Counted from the first letter of the stretch, positions 1-10,198 are shown. The stretch: 64,000 bases of DNA from [Streptosporangium] indianense (GCF_021474405.1 NZ_JAKEIO010000029.1:1-64000), one strand, 5' to 3'. Made by a program: numbers and translations. Notes: generated by a model from the sequence alone, not told the origin.

Positions 1-77
1 CCCACCCGGAGAGTTGACGTGACGCAGCCGGTTTGCCACGGACAGTCACCTGCCTCTGACGTTCCTGGACAAGCAAC

Positions 78-112
78 AGCCCCCGCCCGGTGCGCCAACA
101 CCTGCGGGGGCT
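78..112 (+). terminator. Stem-loop, probable terminator
   Basis: A perfect 9-bp GC stem (AGCCCCCGC at 78-86 pairing with 104-112) encloses a 17-nt loop. It lies just upstream of the first gene. It probably ends transcription of a gene outside the window, but it could also act within the leader of the gene at 143. Confidence 0.45.
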
Positions 113-142
113 TAACCATCGAGATCGAAAGCAGTCGATCCC

Positions 143-991
143 ATGGCTGACGCCAACTTTAGTGCCGACATCCCTTCTGCGCACCCGATGGCCAACCCGG
201 GCTACGGCAAACGCACGACACCCAGCCAACCCCCGTGCACACAACACGACTTCAGTCACCTCCCACCCCGCGAAGCCGCCATCGCCGCCTACGTCGACCG
301 GCTCCCCGACGGCGCGGACATCTCGGTGAAGACGCTGGCCAGACAGCTCCCGTACGGCCAGTGCGCCCTCGGCACCGCCCTCAACCGCATCCAGCAGGCG
401 GGCCACCTGCGCCGCGGCCGGGAGTGCATCACGGCCGACGACGGCAGCTCCCGGTGGATCACCCGATCGTGGTGGTCCCGCACCGCACGGGATGACGACT
501 GGTGGGCCGCCTTCACCCGCGGCGACGTACCGCGGCAGGCGGCACGCCCCACCCGCTCCCGGGCTCACATCCTCCTGGCCGCCCTCGGCCGCACGGCACC
601 CGTGCTGTCCCTCTCCGAGGCGGACTGCGCGACGCTCGCTCCCCTCGTGGCGGACTGGTTCGAACGGGGCGCCTCGGAGAACGACGTCCTGCGTGCGCTC
701 ACGGCCGGCCTGCCGACGCCCGTCCATCACCCCGCCGCCTTGGTCCGCACCCGCCTGACCAGCAAACTCCCGCCCCCACCCGCCCCACGCCCACCCCTGA
801 GGATCCTGGAGTGCGCGAACTGCGGCGCCCCGGGCCGTCCGGAAACCCTGCCAGGAGGACGTTGCAGCGCCTGCCGGGGCGAACACGCCCCCGCGCAACC
901 CGCTGCACCCCTTTCCGCCCCCGCGGTCCACGACCACGCGGCCCAGATCCGCGTTGCGATGTCCCTGCGCCGCCGCGGTGACGCCGACTGA
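143..991 (+). CDS. Putative DNA-binding protein with C-terminal zinc ribbon
   Basis: A 282-residue protein. Residues about 45-110 look like a winged-helix domain of the kind used for replication or transcription control (REAAIAAYVDRLPDGADISV, then a helix pair ending GHLRRGRECI). Near residue 225 there is a CANCGAPG...CSACRG four-cysteine cluster typical of a zinc ribbon. A second in-frame ATG at 188 is an alternative start. I recall such proteins as widespread and uncharacterised in Streptomyces; they are often called MarR-like or helix-turn-helix proteins. The next gene starts 13 bp after the stop, which suggests an operon. No enzymatic motif is visible. Confidence 0.6.
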   Translation: MADANFSADIPSAHPMANPGYGKRTTPSQPPCTQHDFSHLPPREAAIAAYVDRLPDGADISVKTLARQLPYGQCALGTALNRIQQAGHLRRGRECITADDGSSRWITRSWWSRTARDDDWWAAFTRGDVPRQAARPTRSRAHILLAALGRTAPVLSLSEADCATLAPLVADWFERGASENDVLRALTAGLPTPVHHPAALVRTRLTSKLPPPPAPRPPLRILECANCGAPGRPETLPGGRCSACRGEHAPAQPAAPLSAPAVHDHAAQIRVAMSLRRRGDAD

Positions 992-1004
992 GGACAATGG
1001 ACCC

Positions 1005-1574
1005 ATGAACCACGCCCAGCTGACCGCCCTAGGCCGCGCCCTCCGGCTCCTCGGGGAGCACGGCGAAGCACTCTCCGCCGACACGCCGGACGCCAAGCTG
1101 CACGAGGTCAAGGCCGATCTGAAGCGCGCGCTGGACCTGCTGGAGGACAGCGTCACGACGGCCGCGCCCAGTACCCGCTGTCCCGAGCATCCGAACGGCC
1201 CCGTCGACGAGGCCGCGCCCGATCTGTGCCTGCTGTGCGAGACGCGGCGCAGGGCGGCCCGCCGGGCGGAATTCAACGGCCCCGCCCCCCAGCAGCCGCC
1301 CGCCGAACCCGCGCCCTCCCGCTACGGCGTGCGGGGCGACCGCCCCCAGCCCCAGCAGCGCTGGCTGGCGGAGCTGTGGAACGGCCAGGCCTGGCAGCTG
1401 TGCGGCACCCCGCGCCGGGACCGCCGCGAGGCGGAGTTGTTCATCGCGGCCCAGCGCAAGGCTCCCCGGGCCGCGATGGCGTACCGCCTGGTGCACGAGT
1501 TCACCGACTACGAGGTACTGCGGGTGTGGGGGACGCCCGTACGGGTCGACATCGAGCCGATGGGCAACCTCTAG
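1005..1574 (+). CDS. Conserved hypothetical protein
   Basis: A 189-residue protein read from the ATG at 1005. The N-terminal 45 residues are helical. A Cys pair region follows (CPEHPNG...CLLCETRRRAARR, about residues 62-90) that could bind zinc. The middle is proline-rich. The C-terminal 75 residues (from QRWLAELWNGQAWQLCG) form a compact mixed domain rich in Trp and Tyr. The gene starts 13 bp after the preceding stop, so the two are probably co-transcribed. The next gene is convergent, with only 3 bp between. I do not recognise a family or a function. Confidence 0.55.
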   Translation: MNHAQLTALGRALRLLGEHGEALSADTPDAKLHEVKADLKRALDLLEDSVTTAAPSTRCPEHPNGPVDEAAPDLCLLCETRRRAARRAEFNGPAPQQPPAEPAPSRYGVRGDRPQPQQRWLAELWNGQAWQLCGTPRRDRREAELFIAAQRKAPRAAMAYRLVHEFTDYEVLRVWGTPVRVDIEPMGNL

Positions 1575-1577
1575 CCC

Positions 1578-3134
1578 CTACAGCAGCGGCAGGGGCAGGA
1601 ACGCGTACCCCTCCCACAGTCGCCGCGACGCCTCCTCCGGGTACGCCCGTACCTCCGGCTCGGCGTCCAGCACCTGCACCAGCCGCCGCTCGTCGTCGTA
1701 CGCCGGCCAGCCCGGGTCGCCCGAGCGCGCGAAGGACGTCCAGGACGCGCGAAAACGCGACGACAGCGAGAGCGCCTCGGCGGGCGGCTCCGCGCCCCCG
1801 AACAGCAGCAGCCCCAGATCCGCCCCGTACGTACCGAACAGCAGCGGGATGTCCAGGGCGTGGCAGGCGCCGAGCGCGCCACCGTCGCCCGGGGCCGGCC
1901 AGGTCAGTTCGTAGACGTGGGCCCGTCCGCCGCCCGCGCGCTGCGCCTCGGCCAGATGCAGGGAGGGCATGCCGAACAGCCAGTCCGTCTGGACGCGTTC
2001 GTACAGCTCGGACGGTGAGGCCTCGGGGAAGGCCGCGCGGTAGGCCTGTTCGCCGTCGGGGCCGGGGGCGAGCAGACGCAGGGCCGCGGCGGCCCGCTCG
2101 TCCGGGATCTGCCCGAGTCGGCCGGCCATGGCCATGAACAGGCGGTATTCGTCGCGGTTGTGGCCGACGAGCAGCTCGATGTCCCGCGCGGAACCCGACG
2201 TCAGCGCCTGCCACGGGCTCGCCGGCAGCACCTCGCCGTCGACCACCGGCGCGAACGGTGTGACCGTCGGTGCCGCCTGGCCCCAGCGGTCGATGTACTG
2301 GGGCATCTTCGGGCCGAGCCTCTCGCCCGCCGAGGTCAGCTCGCGCGGGGCGATCGCCGACAGGTCGGCGACCCTGGGGCGCAGGCCCAGCTCCGCGGCG
2401 AGGGCCGTGCCGATGTCGCGGGCCAGGGCGTCGGAGAAGAACGTCCCCGGCACGCTCTGTGCGATCGCCCGGCCAAACAGCCCGGCCGCGCGCGGCATGG
2501 CGAGCAGCGAGGCGACCGAACCGGCGCCGGCCGATTCGCCGAAGACCGTGACCTGGCCGGGGTCGCCGCCGAAGGACGCGATGTTGTCCCGCACCCACTC
2601 CAGCGCGGCCACCTGGTCGAGCAGTCCGCGGTTGGCGGGGGCTCCCTCGATGTGGGCGAAACCCTCCATGCCGAGGCGGTAGTTGAGGGACACGACGACG
2701 AGGTCGCCGTCGGCGGCGATGTGGCGGGCGTCGTAGCCGGGGCTGCCGGCGTGGCCGAGCTTGTAGGCGCCGCCGTAGATCCACACCATCACGGGGCGGT
2801 GCGCGTCCGGGTCGGGTTCGGGGGTCCAGACGTTGACCGTGAGCCAGTCGTCGCCCTGGGGCACGTCGATCAGACCGGGGCCGGCGATGGAGCCGAGGTC
2901 CTGCGGGGGCGGCGGGCCGAAGGCGTACGCGTCGCGTATGCCGTCCCAGGCGGGGGCGGGGCGCGGGGCCTGGAAGCGGGCCTCGCCCACCGGCGGTGCG
3001 GCGAAGGGGATGCCGCGGAAGACGGCGAGACCCTCCTCCCTCCGTCCGCGTACGGCGCCGGCGGTGGTGCGCACCACCGGGCCGGGCTGTTCGGAGGGGC
3101 CGCCCACCGAGGGGCGGGAGTCGGTCGTCGTCAC
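1578..3134 (-). CDS. Type B carboxylesterase (alpha/beta hydrolase)
   Basis: A 518-residue protein, the usual size for the carboxylesterase/lipase type B family, which hydrolyses carboxylic esters. The nucleophile elbow GESAGAGS puts the catalytic serine at about residue 201. The oxyanion-hole motif GGAY is at 121-124. The HALDIPLLFGTYG segment near residue 405 carries the expected catalytic histidine. The GTG start at 3134 is preceded by GAGGAG at good spacing. No signal peptide is seen, so the protein is probably cytosolic. The physiological substrate cannot be read from sequence. It is followed downstream by the convergent gene ending at 1574. Confidence 0.88.
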   Translation of the reverse strand: MTTTDSRPSVGGPSEQPGPVVRTTAGAVRGRREEGLAVFRGIPFAAPPVGEARFQAPRPAPAWDGIRDAYAFGPPPPQDLGSIAGPGLIDVPQGDDWLTVNVWTPEPDPDAHRPVMVWIYGGAYKLGHAGSPGYDARHIAADGDLVVVSLNYRLGMEGFAHIEGAPANRGLLDQVAALEWVRDNIASFGGDPGQVTVFGESAGAGSVASLLAMPRAAGLFGRAIAQSVPGTFFSDALARDIGTALAAELGLRPRVADLSAIAPRELTSAGERLGPKMPQYIDRWGQAAPTVTPFAPVVDGEVLPASPWQALTSGSARDIELLVGHNRDEYRLFMAMAGRLGQIPDERAAAALRLLAPGPDGEQAYRAAFPEASPSELYERVQTDWLFGMPSLHLAEAQRAGGGRAHVYELTWPAPGDGGALGACHALDIPLLFGTYGADLGLLLFGGAEPPAEALSLSSRFRASWTSFARSGDPGWPAYDDERRLVQVLDAEPEVRAYPEEASRRLWEGYAFLPLPLL

Positions 3135-3225
3135 TGTGGTCTCCTCACGGGGTGCCGGCGAACAAGCGTCCGTTCAGTCTCCTTGACTGACGCAAGCGGA
3201 TCCAGGCACCCCGTGCGCAGTGGGG

Positions 3226-4353
3226 TCAGCTGAGGGTCTTCAGCGCCGCCGGGCTGTACGGGGCCAGCTCCTCGAAGCGGCCGTCGAGGACCTTGCGGGC
3301 CCACTCGGGGTCCTGGAGCAGGGCGCGGCCGACGGCGACCATGTCGAACTCGTCGCGCTCGAAGCGGTCCAGGAGGTTGTCGAGGTCGCCGACCTCGGCG
3401 CCGTGGCCCTGGAAGGACTTGAGGAAGTCGTTGCCGTCCAGGCCGACCGAGCCGACGGTGATGGTGGGCTTGCCGGTGAGCTTCTTGGTCCAGCCGGCCA
3501 GGTTGAGGTCGGAGTCCTCGAACTCGGGGACCCAGTAGCGGCGGGTGGAGGCGTGGAAGGCGTCGACACCGGCGGCGGCCAGCGGCGCGAGGATGGACTC
3601 CAGCTCCTCGGGCGTCTCGGCGAGGCGGGCGCGGTAGGCCTCCTGCTTCCACTGGGAGAAGCGGAAGATGACGGGGAAGTCGGCGGAGACGGCCTCGCGG
3701 ACGGCCACGACGATCTCCTCGGAGAGCTTGGCGCGGGCGACGCGGTCGCCGCCGTAGGCGTCGGTGCGGCGGTTGGTGCCCTCCCAGAGGAACTGGTCGA
3801 GCAGGTAGCCGTGGGCGCCGTGCAGTTCGACACCGTCGAAGCCGATGCGCTCGGCGGCGGCCGCGGCCTCGGCGAACGCGCCGATGACGGCGTCGATGTC
3901 GGCCTGCGTCATGACCTTGCCGGTGGGCTCGTCGGCGCCGATGCGCAGGCCGGAGGGGCCGACGGCCGGGGCGTCGGCGACCGGGGGCTCGCCCTGGTTG
4001 CGGACCATGCCGATGTGCCACAGCTGCGGCACGATCGTGCCGCCCGCGGCGTGCACCGCCTCGGCGACCTTCGCCCAGCCCGCGAGCTGCTCGTCGCCGT
4101 GGAAGCGCGGCACGCTGTCGCTCTGCCCGGCCGACTCGTGGCCGACGTAGGTGCCCTCGGTGACGATCAGGCCGACTCCGGCGGCGGCGCGGCGCGCGTA
4201 GTACGACACGACGTCCTCACCGGGCACACCGCCGGGGGAGAACATGCGGGTCATCGGCGCCATCACGATCCGGTTCGGAACGGTCAGGCCGCCCAGCGAC
4301 AGGGGCCGGGACAGGATTGCGGCGGCGCGGGAAGCGGAGGCGGCGACAGTCAC
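3226..4353 (-). CDS. NADH:flavin oxidoreductase, old yellow enzyme family
   Basis: A 375-residue FMN-dependent TIM-barrel reductase of the old-yellow-enzyme type, which typically reduces activated C=C bonds using NAD(P)H. It begins with RPLSLGGLTVPNRIVMAPMT, the standard first strand. It carries ELHGAHGYLLDQFLW, the family's substrate and flavin-binding stretch, and a C-terminal VAVGRALLQDP flavin phosphate loop. I prefer the GTG at 4353 because GAAAG lies about 9 nt upstream. A GTG at 4365 would leave almost no spacing to that site. The esterase at 1578-3134 follows on the same strand after 91 bp. A G-tract palindrome sits just upstream (4372-4385). Confidence 0.87.
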   Translation of the reverse strand: MTVAASASRAAAILSRPLSLGGLTVPNRIVMAPMTRMFSPGGVPGEDVVSYYARRAAAGVGLIVTEGTYVGHESAGQSDSVPRFHGDEQLAGWAKVAEAVHAAGGTIVPQLWHIGMVRNQGEPPVADAPAVGPSGLRIGADEPTGKVMTQADIDAVIGAFAEAAAAAERIGFDGVELHGAHGYLLDQFLWEGTNRRTDAYGGDRVARAKLSEEIVVAVREAVSADFPVIFRFSQWKQEAYRARLAETPEELESILAPLAAAGVDAFHASTRRYWVPEFEDSDLNLAGWTKKLTGKPTITVGSVGLDGNDFLKSFQGHGAEVGDLDNLLDRFERDEFDMVAVGRALLQDPEWARKVLDGRFEELAPYSPAALKTLS

Positions 4354-4371
4354 GTGAGGGCTCACTTTCGG

Positions 4372-4385
4372 ATACCGGGGGGTAT
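4372..4385. promoter_or_regulatory. ATACC-N4-GGTAT palindrome, possible operator
   Basis: A perfect 5-bp inverted repeat with a G/C-tract centre (ATACCCCCCGGTAT on the gene strand), immediately upstream of the flavin oxidoreductase start. G-tract palindromes of this shape are used by CsoR/CstR-type repressors. The resemblance is only inferred, and no such regulator gene is in the window. Confidence 0.3.
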
Positions 4386-4514
4386 GTGCATACGCATGGG
4401 ATCGACCTAACCTTCAACCATCCGGCCCGGCCCCGCCATCCCACCCCCGCTGTGATCCCGGACACGCCACTCCCCCGCCCGGGGCCGGCACGGCACAACC
4501 CCCGGGCACGCCGA

Positions 4515-4552
4515 AGGGCGGCACCTCCTGCCGGAACAGGAAGTGCCGCCCT
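4515..4552 (-). terminator. Rho-independent-type terminator of groEL2
   Basis: A 10-bp stem plus a 5-bp inner stem (AGGGCGGCAC with TCCTG, paired to CAGGA with GTGCCGCCCT) starts about 30 bp after the groEL stop. Only a single bulge separates the two parts. Confidence 0.8.
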
Positions 4553-4583
4553 CGGTACGGACGTTGATCAACCCTCAGGTCGA

Positions 4584-6236
<1,653 letters not shown>

Positions 6237-6352
6237 TTACTTCGGACCGCGCCCGCGCCCGCGACGGACGGCTCGCTTGCCTCGTGGGTTCCTTCCCCAC
6301 CCGGCCTGCGGGCCTCACCGACCCGGTCCTTACGTTGTCACTCTCACCTTCA

Positions 6353-6395
6353 GAGTGCTAACGCAATGATTAGCACTCGGGCATGGCGAGTGCAA
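6353..6395 (-). promoter_or_regulatory. Three-armed CIRCE (HrcA operator) cluster
   Basis: On the gene strand the order is CTTGCACTC (partly conserved), 9 bp, GAGTGCTAA, 8 bp, TTAGCACTC. The first two arms form a CIRCE element with the classical 9-bp spacer. The third arm (6353-6361) is a perfect extra half-site in inverted order. HrcA binds CIRCE and represses groE genes in the absence of heat stress. The match to the canonical arms is 9 of 9 for two of the three. Confidence 0.88.
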
Positions 6396-6466
6396 GCGCC
6401 TCCCGGGGATCGGACGGTGGCGTCAGCCCCCGGCGAACACCCCCCGGCACCCGCTGCGAGCAGGCC

Positions 6467-6500
6467 GAAGGGCCCGCACCCCGGGGGGTACGGGCCCTTC
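6467..6500 (-). terminator. Terminator of the cold-shock gene
   Basis: A perfect 10-bp stem, GAAGGGCCCG pairing with CGGGCCCTTC, about 40 bp after the stop of the cold-shock gene. Confidence 0.75.
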
Positions 6501-6540
6501 TGAGAAGACCGGTCGTTCGAGCGTTGGTCGTGGTGCGCGT

Positions 6541-6744
6541 TCAGGCAGAGACGCGAACCATGTCGGCCTGCGGCCCCTTCTGACCCTGCGAGATCTCGAA
6601 CTCGACCCGCTGGCCCTCTTCAAGGGTGCGGTAGCCGTCCATCTGGATCGCGCTGTAGTGGACGAAAACATCCGCACCACCGTCGACCGCGATGAAGCCG
6701 TACCCCTTCTCCGCGTTGAACCACTTGACGGTGCCCTGAGCCAT
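6541..6744 (-). CDS. Cold-shock domain protein (CspA family)
   Basis: A 67-residue single cold-shock domain, the usual family length. RNP1 is KGYGFI (residues 13-18) and RNP2 is VFVHYSAI (about 26-33), the aromatic surface that binds single-stranded RNA or DNA. Such proteins act as RNA chaperones. The ATG at 6744 gives the conserved [10 protein letters not shown] start. The upstream region is long and gene-free, which fits the long 5' leaders used to regulate csp mRNAs. It lies beside groEL2, an arrangement I recall from other streptomycetes. Confidence 0.95.
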   Translation of the reverse strand: MAQGTVKWFNAEKGYGFIAVDGGADVFVHYSAIQMDGYRTLEEGQRVEFEISQGQKGPQADMVRVSA

Positions 6745-7095
6745 GCCTAACTCCCCTATTACTGGCCCTTGCACAGATCCACACTTCGCGGACCCGGGTC
6801 AGACCTCACCCCCCACGGTTGGGGGCGTGCGCCGGAACGCGTCGACCGCGGCTGAATGTATCTGTCCAACTGCCGTCTGCAACAGGTCAATCGGACGAGA
6901 ATTCAGGACGCGCGGGGTCCGGAATGTGGGGAGCATTCGCCCGATTTCAGGGCAAGTCGGGCCACACAAAGGGAACAAAAGCCTCAAAAGACATGCACAC
7001 TTTGGCTACATCTTGTCGGGCTCGAAGCAGGAACTCAGGGTTCCGATCAACGGATCGGGATCGCGTTCCCCAACTGTACCCCGCTCAACCACACA
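6745..7095. other. Gene-free stretch, probable csp leader and promoter
   Basis: About 350 bp without a convincing gene. The base composition is lower in GC than the flanks, with runs such as GGGAACAAAAGCCTCAAAAG near 6970-6990. Short reading frames here lack RBS signals and Streptomyces-type third-position GC. It probably holds the promoter and the untranslated leader of the cold-shock gene. Confidence 0.4.
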
Positions 7096-7134
7096 GAATT
7101 GCCCCCTCCGTTTCTCTCACGGAGGGGGCAATTC
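7096..7134 (-). terminator. Strong bidirectional terminator
   Basis: A perfect 15-bp stem (GAATTGCCCCCTCCG pairing with its complement at 7120-7134) with a 9-nt loop. It ends the thrC-moaD transcript and insulates it from the cold-shock gene. Confidence 0.85.
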
Positions 7135-7155
7135 GATAAACTCTCAGTGACTGTC

Positions 7156-7170
7156 GTTACCGAAGGTAAC
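7156..7170. promoter_or_regulatory. GTTACC-GAA-GGTAAC palindrome
   Basis: A perfect 6-bp inverted repeat with a 3-bp spacer, between the sulfur-carrier stop and the terminator. Its position after the gene makes an operator role uncertain. It could be a processing signal or chance. Confidence 0.25.
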
Positions 7171-7190
7171 AATCAGGTCGGCCGGTCGGT

Positions 7191-7466
7191 TCAGCCACCC
7201 GCGACGGCGGGAATGATCGACACACCGGCACCGTCCGGCGTCGCCGTCTCCAGACCCTGCTCGAAGCGCACGTCGTCGTCGTTGACGTACACGTTGACGA
7301 ACCGGCGCAGCTTGCCCTGGTCGTCGAGCACCCGGGCGGCGATCCCGGTGTGGTTCTTCTCCAGATCGGCGATGACCTCCCCGAGATTCGCCCCCTCGGC
7401 GGCGACCTCGGCCTGCCCGCCGGTGTAGGTGCGCAGGATGGTGGGGATGCGAACGGTGACGCTCAT
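7191..7466 (-). CDS. MoaD/ThiS-family sulfur carrier protein
   Basis: A 91-residue ubiquitin-like protein ending in Gly-Gly (IPAVAGG). That tail is adenylated and thiocarboxylated so the protein can donate sulfur, as in CysO, MoaD and ThiS. RFVNVYVNDDDVRF is the family's core strand. The ATG at 7466 gives MSVTVRIPTIL. It lies about 100 bp downstream of thrC on the same strand, a pairing I recall in actinomycetes, where CysO-type carriers feed cysteine and thiocarboxylate biosynthesis. Which sulfurtransferase uses it cannot be told here, because no CysM or MoeB partner is in the window. Confidence 0.88.
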   Translation of the reverse strand: MSVTVRIPTILRTYTGGQAEVAAEGANLGEVIADLEKNHTGIAARVLDDQGKLRRFVNVYVNDDDVRFEQGLETATPDGAGVSIIPAVAGG

Positions 7467-7511
7467 CGGAACATGACCTCCGGTTTTGTTGAAGCTACGG
7501 CTGGGGCGCAC

Positions 7512-7560
7512 CCTCAGGGGCGCGGGGAACTGCGCGACCAGCCCCCACCGGCCCGCAGCG
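7512..7560 (+). repeat. Dispersed GGGGCGCGGGGAACTGCGCG repeat, copy 1
   Basis: First of five copies in this window of a roughly 45-50 bp repeat whose core reads CAGGGGCGCGGGGAACTGCG. It fills most of the gap between thrC and the sulfur-carrier gene. The other copies are at 12430, 15120, 22400 and 49548 (reverse). Confidence 0.8.
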
Positions 7561-7568
7561 AACAACGA

Positions 7569-8855
7569 TCAGACGAGCCCGGCATCCCGGAACGACTCCA
7601 GGTTGGGCCGAATGGTCGCGGTGAGCCCCGTGCCCGCCACCGCGTCCAGCGTCTTCAGACCGTCCCCGGTGTTGAGCACCACCGTCGTCTTCGACGGATC
7701 CAGCAGCCCGCTCTCGATCAGCTTCTTGGTGACACCCACGGTCACCCCACCGGCGGTCTCCGCGAAGATCCCCTCGGTCCGCGCAAGGATCTTGATCGCG
7801 TCGACGACCTGCTCGTCGTTCACGTCCTCCACCGCCCCACCGGTCCGCCGCGCGATGTCCAGCACGTACGGCCCGTCCGCCGGGTTGCCGATCGCGAGGG
7901 ACTTGGCGATGGTGTCCGGCTTCTGCGGACGGACGACGTCGTGCCCGGCCTTGAACGCCGTCGACACCGGCGAGCAGCCCTCGGCCTGCGCACCGAAGAT
8001 CTTGTACGGCTTGTCCTCGACCAGACCGAGCTTGATCAGCTCCTGCAGACCCTTGTCGATCTTCGTGAGCTGCGAGCCGGAGGCGATCGGCACCACGAGC
8101 TGGTCCGGCAGCCGCCAGCCGAGCTGCTCGCAGATCTCGTACGCCAGGGTCTTGGAACCCTCCGCGTAGTACGGCCGCAGGTTGACGTTGACGAAGCCCC
8201 AGCCCTCACCGGCCGGGTCGCCGATCAGCTCGGAGCAGAAGCGGTTCACGTCGTCGTAGTTGCCCTCGATGCCGACGAGCTCGCCGCCGTAGACCGCGGC
8301 CATGACGACCTTGCCCTGCTCCAGGTCGTGCGGGATGAACACGCAGGAGCGGAAGCCGGCGCGGGCCGCGGCGGCGCCCACCGCACCGGCGAGGTTGCCG
8401 GTGGAGGAGCAGGAGAGCGTGGTGAAACCGAAGGCGCGGGCGGCCTCCAGGGCCTGGGCGACGACCCGGTCCTTGAAGGAGTGCGTCGGGTTGCCGGAGT
8501 CGTCCTTGACGAACAGCTTGCCGGCGTCGACACCCAGCTCGCGCGCGAGGTTGTCGGCCTTGACGAGCTTGGTCCAGCCGGGGTTGATGTTCGGCTTGTC
8601 CGCCACGTCGGCCGGGACCGGCAGCAGCGGTGCGTAGCGCCAGATGTTCGCGGGGCCCGCTGCGATGCGCTTGCGGAGCTCTTCGGTGTCGTAGCCCGAG
8701 AAGTCGTAGGCGATCTCCAGCGGGCCGAAACACTCCTCGCACGCGAAGACCGGGCCGAGGGGTACGCGGTGACCGCACTCGCGGCAGCTGAGGGCAGCCG
8801 CGGGACCGAGGTCTACGGTGGAGTCAGTGGTGCTTGCAACAGTCTGCACAGCCAT
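7569..8855 (-). CDS. thrC: Threonine synthase
   Basis: A 428-residue PLP enzyme of fold type II that converts O-phosphohomoserine to threonine. The PLP lysine is in HSFKDR (about Lys128). The Gly-rich phosphate loop precedes the serine cluster SCSSTGNLAGA. The N-terminus carries two CxxC pairs (Cys24/27 and Cys39/42), a rubredoxin-like knuckle found in the longer threonine-synthase class. The length is normal. The gene leads a small transcript with the sulfur carrier downstream. No threonine attenuator is evident upstream. Confidence 0.93.
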   Translation of the reverse strand: MAVQTVASTTDSTVDLGPAAALSCRECGHRVPLGPVFACEECFGPLEIAYDFSGYDTEELRKRIAAGPANIWRYAPLLPVPADVADKPNINPGWTKLVKADNLARELGVDAGKLFVKDDSGNPTHSFKDRVVAQALEAARAFGFTTLSCSSTGNLAGAVGAAAARAGFRSCVFIPHDLEQGKVVMAAVYGGELVGIEGNYDDVNRFCSELIGDPAGEGWGFVNVNLRPYYAEGSKTLAYEICEQLGWRLPDQLVVPIASGSQLTKIDKGLQELIKLGLVEDKPYKIFGAQAEGCSPVSTAFKAGHDVVRPQKPDTIAKSLAIGNPADGPYVLDIARRTGGAVEDVNDEQVVDAIKILARTEGIFAETAGGVTVGVTKKLIESGLLDPSKTTVVLNTGDGLKTLDAVAGTGLTATIRPNLESFRDAGLV

Positions 8856-9180
8856 GTGAGGCGAGGCCCTTTCTCCTCATCTTCCTCACGACGCATCTCG
8901 CCGTGAGACGGATTTGGCACCTTCCCTAGCCGGGAGCCTCGCGAAGTGGTCGACAGCGACCTACGAGTACCGACTGGAGGGTTGCCGGGGCTTCATCGGG
9001 CCGTTTCCCTCTGCCCCTCTGGATGAGCTGTATGCGGTTGTAAAGGCGGGTGACCCCGGACATGCGATGGTCATCCGCGTTGTTCAAGACTGTAACCGAC
9101 GACCAGGACAGTTGAGATAGTCGTCCGAACCGCGAGATGGATCACTCCGTCCCGCCCGGAGCACGCAGAGGAGCCGCACG
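8856..9180. other. Divergent intergenic region thrC/gpgS
   Basis: A 325-bp region holding both promoters. The only reading frame (8914-9120) starts without an RBS and has no recognisable family, so I leave it out. A short GTGAGG...CCTCAC-type symmetry near the thrC start may be part of its leader. Confidence 0.35.
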
Positions 9181-10125
9181 GTGCTGGAAGAAGTCGAGCG
9201 CTGGCTGAGCACCCGTTCCTGGTCCGCGAACGATCGCCCCCTCCACCAGATCCTCGCAGCGAAGCAGCGCACGGGCCAGACGGTCAGTGTGGTGCTGCCC
9301 GCGCTGAACGAGGAGGAGACGGTCGGCGACATCGCCTCCGTCATCCGCCACGACCTGATGCTGCAGGTCCCGCTCGTCGACGAGCTGGTCGTCGTCGACT
9401 CGGGGTCGACCGACCGCACCGCGGAGGTCGCCGCCGCCGCGGGCGCGCGCGTGGTGCACCGGGACGTGATACTCCCGCGCCTGCCAGCCGTGCCCGGCAA
9501 GGGCGAGGTGCTGTGGCGCTCACTGCTGGTCACCCGCGGGGACATCGTCTGTTTCGTCGACGCGGACCTCAGGGACTTCTCGTCCGGCTTCGTCTCGGGG
9601 ATCGTGGGCCCGCTGCTCACGGACCCGGACGTGGACCTGGTGAAGGCCATGTACGACCGCCCGCTCGGCGGCGCCACCGGGCAGGGCGGCCGGGTCACCG
9701 AGCTGATGGCCCGCCCGCTGCTCAACATGCACTGGCCGCAGCTGGCCGGCTTCGTGCAGCCGCTCGGCGGCGAGTACGCGGCCCGCCGCTCCCTGCTGGA
9801 GCAGCTGCCCTTCCCGGTCGGGTACGGCGTCGAGCTGGGCATGATGGTCGACGCGCTGCACCTGGCGGGGCTGGACGCCCTCGCCCAGGTGGACGTGGGG
9901 GTGCGCAAGCACCGGCACCAGGACGGGCAGGCGCTGGGCCGGATGGCCGCCGCGATCTACCGCACGGCCCAGCTGCGGCTGGCCCGCGGGCACCTGATCC
10001 GGCCGTCCCTGACCCAGTTCGAGCGGGGCACGGACGGCTTCGAGCCGAGGACGTACTCCGTGGACACCGAGGAGCGTCCGCCGATGGTGGAGATCTCCGA
10101 GTACCAGGCCCGGAAGGCTGCCTGA
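9181..10125 (+). CDS. gpgS: Glucosyl-3-phosphoglycerate synthase
   Basis: A 314-residue GT81-type glycosyltransferase that transfers glucose from a nucleotide sugar to 3-phosphoglycerate, the first step to glucosylglycerate. VSVVLPALNEEETVGD and LVVVDSGSTDRT form the nucleotide-binding half. The metal-binding DxD is VDADLRD (Asp127/Asp129). PGKGEVLWRSL and the LQPLGGEYAARRSLL-like acceptor loop match mycobacterial GpgS as I recall it. The GTG start has GCAGAGGAG upstream. It lies directly before otsA-otsB, placing compatible-solute synthesis in one cluster. Confidence 0.88.
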   Translation: MLEEVERWLSTRSWSANDRPLHQILAAKQRTGQTVSVVLPALNEEETVGDIASVIRHDLMLQVPLVDELVVVDSGSTDRTAEVAAAAGARVVHRDVILPRLPAVPGKGEVLWRSLLVTRGDIVCFVDADLRDFSSGFVSGIVGPLLTDPDVDLVKAMYDRPLGGATGQGGRVTELMARPLLNMHWPQLAGFVQPLGGEYAARRSLLEQLPFPVGYGVELGMMVDALHLAGLDALAQVDVGVRKHRHQDGQALGRMAAAIYRTAQLRLARGHLIRPSLTQFERGTDGFEPRTYSVDTEERPPMVEISEYQARKAA

Positions 10126-10198
10126 CCGGGCCCGTTTTCGGCCGGGCGCGGCAGATCCGCACGTTTGAGCGTTTCGGGGCCGGGCTAGGTTGAGGCTT

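Noticed and set aside
8914..9120. Small frame between thrC and gpgS
   Set aside because: No RBS, no family, and codon use unlike neighbours. The region is better read as divergent promoters.
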